A stretch of DNA of 64,000 nucleotides from Arthrobacter alpinus (GTDB lineage: Bacteria; Actinomycetota; Actinomycetes; Actinomycetales; Micrococcaceae), in contig NZ_FNTV01000001.1 in assembly GCF_900105965.1 (NCBI RefSeq), positions 3,596,001-3,660,000 on the forward strand, given 5' to 3'. Within the stretch, counting starts at the first letter, position 1; every line of letters starts with the position of its first letter. A program made the translations under genes and the position numbers. The notes beneath the pieces were generated by a model. It was not told where the DNA came from. It made no database searches and saw nothing but the letters and a program-made list of their open reading frames with translations. This document shows, piece after piece, positions 59,016 through 64,000 of this stretch.

Positions 59016-59345
59016 ATGACTGAGAACAACGCTGAAAACACGGGAACCGAAGCCGTGGACAACGCCAAGGATTTCGCCGCGGACGCTGCTGAGAAGGCCA
59101 AGGATTTTGCTGGCGACGCCACGGAAAACATCAAGGAATTTGCTGGCGACGCCACAGAAAACATTAAGGAATTTGCTGGCGACGCCGGGGAGAACGTCAA
59201 GGATTTCGCCGAGGACGCGGTCGAAAACGTTAAAGAATTTGCCGGCGACGCCGCAGAAAACATCAAGGAATTCGCTGGCGAAGCTGCCGAGAAGGCCAAG
59301 GGCCTAGGCGCCAAGATCGCGGGTATTTTCAAGCACGACAAGTAA
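59016..59345 (+). CDS. LEA-like repeat protein (seven 11-residue repeats)
   Basis: The 109-residue acidic protein is made almost entirely of 11-residue repeats from Lys18 to about residue 94, each close to KEFAGDATENI (with KDF/KAK variants). They form an amphipathic helix with Phe and Ala on one face and Asp/Glu/Lys on the other, like group 3 LEA or apolipoprotein-type proteins that bind or protect membranes and proteins during drying or cold. The C-terminus is a short Gly/Ile-rich helix ending FKHDK. GGAGG precedes the ATG at 59016. It lies 69 bases after the Asp23 operon and ends at a strong terminator. Function is inferred from the repeats alone. Confidence 0.78.
   Translation: MTENNAENTGTEAVDNAKDFAADAAEKAKDFAGDATENIKEFAGDATENIKEFAGDAGENVKDFAEDAVENVKEFAGDAAENIKEFAGEAAEKAKGLGAKIAGIFKHDK
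59067..59297 (+). repeat. Seven tandem 33-bp coding repeats
   Basis: Seven head-to-tail copies of a 33-bp unit beginning AAGGAATTTGCTGGCGACGC (or close variants) encode the 11-residue repeats of the LEA-like gene. The copies differ mostly at third positions, and the second and third are nearly identical, suggesting expansion by duplication. Confidence 0.9.
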
Positions 59346-59363
59346 TATTCGCCGCTTTGGGTT

Positions 59364-59405
59364 CCAGTGGGGGCCGGGTTCCCTTGGGAACCCGGCCCCC
59401 ACTGG
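59364..59405. terminator. Bidirectional terminator between LEA-like and glucosidase genes
   Basis: A perfect 20-bp stem with arms 59364-59383 and 59386-59405 (CCAGTGGGGGCCGGGTTCCC and complement) around a minimal loop lies between converging stops. No T tract on either side. Confidence 0.8.
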
Positions 59406-59413
59406 TATGGACG

Positions 59414-61144
59414 CTAGCTAGCGATCCAAACGGCAGAGTTCGGCGCCAGTTTCCCTTGTGAAACTGAATCCAACGTGCTGGCCAGGACAACCTCGGCTGC
59501 TGGCGGCAGATCCAGCGGCACACTGCCAGCGTTCACCAGAACGGTGATTGGGCCGTTGCTGAAAGCGACGACGCCGGCGCCAGGGTCATGCTGCGGAGCC
59601 CACGCGTGTGTCCCCACGCCCAATGCATGCGCAGCGCGCACCTCAAGGGCAGAACGGTACAGCTCCACAGTTGATCCGGCCACCCCAGCTTCGGTGTCGG
59701 CGGCATAGTGGGCGAATGATGGCGGTTGGGGTAGCCAGGGTGCAGCATGCCCGCCCTCTTTTGGTGTGCCGGAACTGAAGCCGTAGCCGGGCTCGGAAGC
59801 CTTCCACGGCAATGGGACACGGCAGCCATCACGGCCCCGTTCCACCCCGTTGGTGCGGAAGAAGGACGGATCCTGGCGGAACGCCGCCTCCAAGGTGGTG
59901 TGTTCTGGCAGTCCCAGCTCCTCACCCTGGTAGACATATGCCGAGCCTGGCAGGGCAAACATCAACAACGTTGCCGCGCGGGCCCGAGCCAACCCTAGAG
60001 CCTCGTCCGGCTGTTCGTCCTCGGCACTGATTCCCTTGGGGAATGCGGTTGGATCGAGCAGGCCAAAGCGGGAAGTGTGCCGGACAGTGTCGTGATTGGA
60101 CAGCACCCACGTGGCCGGTGCGCCGACGGCCGCGTTCGCGAGCAAGGAATTATCCACCGCTGCTGCCATGCGTTGGGCATCCCAACCAGCCAACAGGAAA
60201 TCAAAGTTGAAGGCCTGCTGCATCTCATCTGGCCGAACGTACAGAGCCAACCGCTCAGGCTGCTCAACCCAAGCCTCGGCAACCAGCATGCGGTCGCCGT
60301 CGTACTCCTTGAGGACACGATTCCATGCCCGATAAATCTCATGGACACCGTCTTGGTCGAAAAATGGGGAAGGCGGGTCCATGGCGGGTTTCTGTTGGTG
60401 TGCCGGAGATTGAGATGCGAGGGTGTTGGTCTCATCGCCGGAGACCATCGCTGTTTGCCCTTCCCAGTCTGGAAGCCCGGCGGCCTTGACCATCCCATGC
60501 GCGACATCAACACGGAAGCCGTCCACACCTCGGTCCAGCCAGAACCGCAAAACGGACTCCATTTCGGCATGGACTTCGGGGTTTTCCCAGTTCAAGTCCG
60601 GCTGTTTCGTATCAAATAGGTGCAGATACCACTGGCCTGGAACCCCATTCTCAGTTACCCGGGTCCAGGCCCCACCGCCAAAGATGGAGCGCCAATTGTT
60701 GGGCGGCTCAACCCCGTCAATTCCCCGACCGTCACGAAACATGTAGCGATCGCGGGCAGGTGATCCGGAAGGCGAGGCCAGCGCCTCTTGGAACCATGCA
60801 TGTTCATCCGAGGTGTGGTTGGGGACCAGATCCACGATCACGCGCAGACCAAGGGAATGGGCCTTGGATAACATTTCGTCAAAATCCTGCAGGTCGCCGA
60901 ACAGCGGGTCAACTCGGCGGTAATCCGCCACGTCATATCCGGCGTCAGCCTGCGGTGAAAGGTAGAACGGAGACAACCAAATGGCGTTGATACCTAACGC
61001 GGCCAGGTACTCCAATTTCCCGGATATACCTGAAAGATCACCCATGCCATCGCCGTTTGCGTCAGCAAAGGAACGTGGATAAATCTGATAGATCACGGCG
61101 CTGGCCCACCAAGGCTTGGTCGGCGTTGGCTGAAATGTTGACAT
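59414..61144 (-). CDS. Alpha-glucosidase, GH13 (oligo-1,6-/maltose-type)
   Basis: The enzyme hydrolyses alpha-glucosides from the non-reducing end in the cytoplasm. The 576-residue protein shows GH13 regions in order: VIYQIYPRSFADANGDGMGDLSGI, VIVDLVPNHTSDEH, GVDGFRVDVAHGM with the nucleophile Asp, MLVAEAWVEQ with the acid Glu, and VLSNHDTVRH with the third Asp. AGGAGG precedes the ATG. It is divergent from a sugar ABC transporter, and a LacI-type operator lies between, so the two probably act together on imported maltose- or sucrose-like oligosaccharides. Confidence 0.94.
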   Translation of the reverse strand: MSTFQPTPTKPWWASAVIYQIYPRSFADANGDGMGDLSGISGKLEYLAALGINAIWLSPFYLSPQADAGYDVADYRRVDPLFGDLQDFDEMLSKAHSLGLRVIVDLVPNHTSDEHAWFQEALASPSGSPARDRYMFRDGRGIDGVEPPNNWRSIFGGGAWTRVTENGVPGQWYLHLFDTKQPDLNWENPEVHAEMESVLRFWLDRGVDGFRVDVAHGMVKAAGLPDWEGQTAMVSGDETNTLASQSPAHQQKPAMDPPSPFFDQDGVHEIYRAWNRVLKEYDGDRMLVAEAWVEQPERLALYVRPDEMQQAFNFDFLLAGWDAQRMAAAVDNSLLANAAVGAPATWVLSNHDTVRHTSRFGLLDPTAFPKGISAEDEQPDEALGLARARAATLLMFALPGSAYVYQGEELGLPEHTTLEAAFRQDPSFFRTNGVERGRDGCRVPLPWKASEPGYGFSSGTPKEGGHAAPWLPQPPSFAHYAADTEAGVAGSTVELYRSALEVRAAHALGVGTHAWAPQHDPGAGVVAFSNGPITVLVNAGSVPLDLPPAAEVVLASTLDSVSQGKLAPNSAVWIAS

Positions 61145-61178
61145 GTTGATCCTCCTGAAACAAACCGGTAACGAAAAG

Positions 61179-61194
61179 GTGTAAGCGCTTGCAC
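61179..61194. promoter_or_regulatory. LacI-type operator between glucosidase and sugar ABC genes
   Basis: GTGTAAGCGCTTGCAC is a 16-bp palindrome with one mismatched pair and the central CG of LacI/GalR operators. It overlaps a possible -35 (TTGCAC) for the binding-protein gene, with a -10 near 61212 (TAGTGT). No LacI-family gene is within the window. Confidence 0.75.
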
Positions 61195-61290
61195 TCTAGC
61201 ACTGGATCTGATTAGTGTGAGATGCACCACTCAATGCGATGCCTTGAACCATGCGTCGCATCTGAAGATTTTCACTTTAGGAGAATGAGC

Positions 61291-62580
61291 ATGGGAACTA
61301 AGATTTCAAAGATGTACATGCCAATGGCGGCTGTTGCAGTGCTGACCCTGGCTCTTTCCGCCTGTAGCGGCGGAACTGGTGGCGGATCGTCAGGCGGCGG
61401 TGGCGCCGCTTCAGAAAACCTGGACGCCCGCGGCCCCATCACGTACGTTCAGGGCAAGGACAACTCCGAGGTGATCCGGCCCCTGGTGGATAAATGGAAT
61501 GCAGCTCACCCCGACGAGAAGGTTGAGTTCAAGGAACAGTCCGACAAAGCTGACCAGCAGCACGACGACCTGGTTCAGCGCTTCCAGGCCAAGAACGGCG
61601 ACTACGACGTTGCCAGTGTTGACGTGGTGTGGACGGCCGAATTTGCCGCCAAGGGCTGGCTGCAGCCGCTGAAGGACAAGATGGCCGTTGACACCACCGG
61701 CTTCCTGCCGGCAACGGTGGCGGCGGCAACCTACAAGGACACCTTGTACGCCGCGCCGCAAACTTCCGACGGCGGCATCCTGTACTACCGCAAGGATCTG
61801 GTCCCCACCCCGCCCAAGACCTGGGAGGAAATGATGGGCATGTGCTCCATCGCCAAGGAAAAGGGCATCGACTGCTACGCCGGGCAGATGGCCCAGTATG
61901 AGGGCTTGACAGTGAACGTGGCCGAGGCCATCAACACCGCTGGTGGCACCATCGTTGACAAGGATGGCAAGGCCACGGTTGACACTGCGGAGGCAAAAGC
62001 TGGTCTGAGCAACCTGGTTGACGCGTACAAGGACGGCAACATTCCCAAGCAGGCAGTGACGTACCAAGAGGAACAGGGCAGGTCCTCCTTCCAGGACGGA
62101 AAACTGATGTTCCTGCGCAACTGGCCATACGTGTACAACCTGGCCAAGACCGACGGCGCCTCACAGGTCAAGGACACCTTTGGCATCGCACCCTTGCCCG
62201 GCAAGGACGGTCCAGGTGCCTCCAGTTTGGGAGGACACAGCCTGGCCGTCAGTGTTGATTCCAAGCACAAGGCTACGGCCAAGGACTTTGTGGCGTTCAT
62301 GACCAGCGAAGAAACGCAAAAGTTCTACGCAACCCAGGGATCCCTGGCACCTGTCACGGAAAGCCTCTACACCGACGCGGACCTCGTCGCAAAGCTGCCG
62401 TACCTGCCGGTGCTGCTGACCTCCATCCAGAATGCTGTGCCGCGGCCCGTCACGCCGTTTTACCCTGCAGTGACCCTGGCCATCCAGCAGAACAGTTTCG
62501 CTGCCATCAACGGGAGCAAGAGTGTTGACCAGGCCATGACGGACATGCAGGCGGCCATCGCGGCTGCCGGGGCAAAGTAA
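61291..62580 (+). CDS. Sugar ABC transporter substrate-binding lipoprotein
   Basis: From ATG 61291 (MGTKISKMYMPM), with AGGAG seven bases upstream, the protein has 429 residues. The ATG six bases earlier is too close to that site. A lipobox LSAC places the lipidated Cys at about residue 25, followed by a Gly/Ser-rich linker. The body is a family 1 oligosaccharide-binding protein (SNYDVASVDVVWTAEFAAKGWLQPL-type segment; FQDGKLMFLRNWPYV; GHSLAVSVDSKHKATAKDFVAFMTS). Together with the divergent alpha-glucosidase it points to maltose, trehalose or a related alpha-glucoside. Confidence 0.92.
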   Translation: MGTKISKMYMPMAAVAVLTLALSACSGGTGGGSSGGGGAASENLDARGPITYVQGKDNSEVIRPLVDKWNAAHPDEKVEFKEQSDKADQQHDDLVQRFQAKNGDYDVASVDVVWTAEFAAKGWLQPLKDKMAVDTTGFLPATVAAATYKDTLYAAPQTSDGGILYYRKDLVPTPPKTWEEMMGMCSIAKEKGIDCYAGQMAQYEGLTVNVAEAINTAGGTIVDKDGKATVDTAEAKAGLSNLVDAYKDGNIPKQAVTYQEEQGRSSFQDGKLMFLRNWPYVYNLAKTDGASQVKDTFGIAPLPGKDGPGASSLGGHSLAVSVDSKHKATAKDFVAFMTSEETQKFYATQGSLAPVTESLYTDADLVAKLPYLPVLLTSIQNAVPRPVTPFYPAVTLAIQQNSFAAINGSKSVDQAMTDMQAAIAAAGAK

Positions 62581-62592
62581 CAGTCAAGAAAA

Positions 62593-62642
62593 CTCTGCGG
62601 CGTTCCCGGTGGTGGGCAACCACGCCTGGGAACGCCGCAGAG
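62593..62642 (+). terminator. Hairpin between binding-protein and permease genes
   Basis: CTCTGCGGCGTTCCC (62593-62607) pairs perfectly with GGGAACGCCGCAGAG (62628-62642), followed by CTTCTTCTTC. It starts 13 bases after the stop and probably reduces read-through, leaving binding protein in excess over the permeases. Confidence 0.75.
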
Positions 62643-62703
62643 CTTCTTCTTCGCATCACCGCTTGCGTGATGCCACACAGAGTCGTGGTGAAAGGAAAGC
62701 AGC

Positions 62704-63735
62704 ATGTCTACACATCTTGAACCGGGGGCACTCCCCAGTCGAAAGACAGCCCACAAGGGTGGTGAGAACAAAGAAGTCGGCGCGGACCGCAAGGAAAAGA
62801 CCCAGGGGCGCGCAGCAGCGCTGCTGGTTGCCCCCACCCTGATTGTGTTGGCCATTGTCATCCTGTACCCGGTGCTCAACGCCATCTACATGTCCTTCCA
62901 GCAGGACGAGGGCCTGGACCCGGTGACCGGCAGCTTTGTGGCCGGCGGCTTTGCCGGCTTCGCAAACTACATCCATTGGCTGTTGCAGCAGTGTGAGACT
63001 CCCTCGGGAGCCGCCAGCTGTCCGCCGGGAACGTTGGGCGCCCAATTCTGGAGCGCTACCGGCGTCACCTTCTTCTTCACAGTGGTCACGGTATTCTTTG
63101 AAACCGTTCTGGGTTTCTGGATGGCAATCATCATGGCACGCACCTTCCGCGGCCGCAGCGTACTGCGTGCAGCGGTGCTGGTCCCATGGGCCATCCCCAC
63201 CGCCGTCACGGCCAAACTGTGGTTCTTCATTTTTGCCTTTGACGGCATTGTTAACACGTTGTTCCAAACTGACATTCTATGGACCGGCAGCCAAGGCCCC
63301 GCCCAGGCGGCCATTATCATTGCCGACATTTGGAAGACCACGCCGTTCATGGCGCTGCTGATCCTGGCAGGGCTTCAAATGATCCCCGCCGAGGTGTACG
63401 AGGCAGCCAGGGTTGACGGTGCCTCCGCGTGGCAGCGCTTCCGGCTCATCACCTTGCCGCTGGTCAAGCCGGCGCTCATGGTGGCCATCTTGTTCCGTGT
63501 TCTTGATGCCTTGCGCATGTACGACCTGCCAGCGATCATGACTGGTGGCGCCAACGGCACAACCACCTTGTCCATTCTCGTTGTCAACCAGATTCGCGTG
63601 GGCTTTAATTCCGCAGCGGCACTGTCCACCATCACATTCCTGATCATCTTCATCGTGGCGTTCATCTTTGTGCGGTTCCTCGGGGCCAACGCTGTAGAGT
63701 CCGCCAGTGGCGGGGCTAAGGGGAAGAACAAATGA
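62704..63735 (+). CDS. Sugar ABC transporter permease, MalF/ThuF type
   Basis: The 343-residue membrane protein has a polar N-tail of about 35 residues and six to seven spans. It ends its third quarter with the EAA loop EAARVDGASAWQRFRLITLPLVKPALM that docks to the ATPase. AAAGGAAAGC lies upstream of the ATG. Its stop overlaps the next permease start by four bases (ATGA). No ATPase gene is in the window; a shared MsiK-like ATPase elsewhere is common in actinobacteria. Confidence 0.93.
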   Translation: MSTHLEPGALPSRKTAHKGGENKEVGADRKEKTQGRAAALLVAPTLIVLAIVILYPVLNAIYMSFQQDEGLDPVTGSFVAGGFAGFANYIHWLLQQCETPSGAASCPPGTLGAQFWSATGVTFFFTVVTVFFETVLGFWMAIIMARTFRGRSVLRAAVLVPWAIPTAVTAKLWFFIFAFDGIVNTLFQTDILWTGSQGPAQAAIIIADIWKTTPFMALLILAGLQMIPAEVYEAARVDGASAWQRFRLITLPLVKPALMVAILFRVLDALRMYDLPAIMTGGANGTTTLSILVVNQIRVGFNSAAALSTITFLIIFIVAFIFVRFLGANAVESASGGAKGKNK

Positions 63736-64000
63736 GCACCTCAACTTCAACAGTGAAGTCCCACACTGCAGCCGCCAAGTCAGTGGCTCGACGCCGGGAA
63801 AGCTGGTCCAGCACCCGTACCTACGTCAGTGCCGCCATCATTGTCATCTGGTGCTTGCTGCCGTTTTACTGGATGATTGTCACCGCCTTCCGCGACGTTG
63901 GCTACACCTTTGATTCCACCCCGTTCTTTACTCACGTCACTTGGGACAATTTCAAGACGGCATTCTCATCGCAGCTGGGCAACCACTTGGACCGGGCACT
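63732..64000 (+). CDS. Sugar ABC transporter permease, MalG type (cut by window end)
   Basis: The first 89 residues are present. A basic Ser/Thr-rich tail is followed by the first span (YVSAAIIVIWCLLPFYWMIVTAFRD) and THVTWDNFKTAF, matching the start of MalG-family permeases. It is coupled to the preceding permease through ATGA. The EAA loop lies beyond the window. Confidence 0.9.
   Translation, partial: MSTSTSTVKSHTAAAKSVARRRESWSSTRTYVSAAIIVIWCLLPFYWMIVTAFRDVGYTFDSTPFFTHVTWDNFKTAFSSQLGNHLDRA

Noticed and set aside
59067..59297. Possible CRISPR array because of regular 33-bp repeats
   Set aside because: The repeats are contiguous with no spacers and keep one reading frame, so they are coding tandem repeats.
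58973..59341. Open frame antisense to the LEA-like gene with Ser/Ala repeats
   Set aside because: The repeats are only the reverse reading of the 33-bp units; there is no ribosome-binding site and the plus-strand gene has AGGAGG-type initiation.

Overview
The window looks like chromosome from a high-GC actinobacterium of the Micrococcaceae, most likely Arthrobacter or a close relative. This is inferred from the radA-disA pair, an actinobacterial-type histidine ammonia-lyase with a Cys-Ser-Gly cofactor triad, a DUF6286/Asp23/AmaP envelope operon, PhoX with an actinobacterial N-terminus, frequent GTG/TTG starts and the general codon usage. No phage, insertion sequence, integrase, CRISPR array or rRNA was seen, and no stretch longer than about 300 bases lacks a gene.

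Layout. 1-6.7 kb: the end of an unknown gene, disA and radA (c-di-AMP synthesis, recombination), a frameshifted glyoxalase-like gene, a FUSC-type membrane protein, and a marR/MFS efflux pair whose transporter carries a one-base frameshift. 6.9-12.7 kb: phosphate uptake, with high-affinity pstSCAB facing low-affinity pit and its DUF47 partner. 12.8-17.6 kb: a palindromic repeat, an unknown gene, tRNA-Lys, pdxK, a GNAT, an SDR and a ProP-type transporter. 17.8-23.8 kb: the fructose PTS operon fruR-fruK-fruA-ptsI followed by ptsH. 24.1-26.1 kb: phoX, with a PHO-box-like repeat matching the one before pstS. 26.3-36 kb: mostly housekeeping and unknown genes (hydrolase, EcsC-like, DUF445, GDPD, GH15, azlCD, thiamine-binding protein, GNAT, spermidine-synthase-like).

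36-47 kb holds histidine catabolism: an amino-acid permease, a divergent IclR regulator, hutH, and further on hutG. Two near-identical 14-bp palindromes in the permease/IclR gap and before hutH probably bind the IclR protein. Between hutH and hutG lie an arsR/old-yellow-enzyme pair with a shared operator and a heterodimeric ABC exporter with one degenerate ATP site. 46.9-55.9 kb: purine permease, CopC, a three-gene flavoprotein/PLP-enzyme operon, a universal stress protein, an NlpC/P60 wall hydrolase with a structured leader, and a small metallopeptidase. 56.1-56.5 kb: tRNA-Glu, tRNA-Asp and tRNA-Phe. 56.6-59.3 kb: a five-gene Asp23/Gls24 envelope operon followed by a LEA-like protein built of seven 11-residue repeats. 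59.4-64 kb: an alpha-glucosidase divergent from an oligosaccharide ABC transporter (binding protein, two permeases, the second cut by the window end), with a LacI-type operator between.

No clearly new defence or mobile system was found. The most useful non-routine signals are regulatory: twin MarR operators, shared PHO boxes, hut operators, a nested palindrome at the ABC-exporter start site and the structured leader of the wall hydrolase. The repeat protein beside the Asp23 operon, the mini-flavoprotein operon and two single-base frameshifts near the left end also deserve checking.
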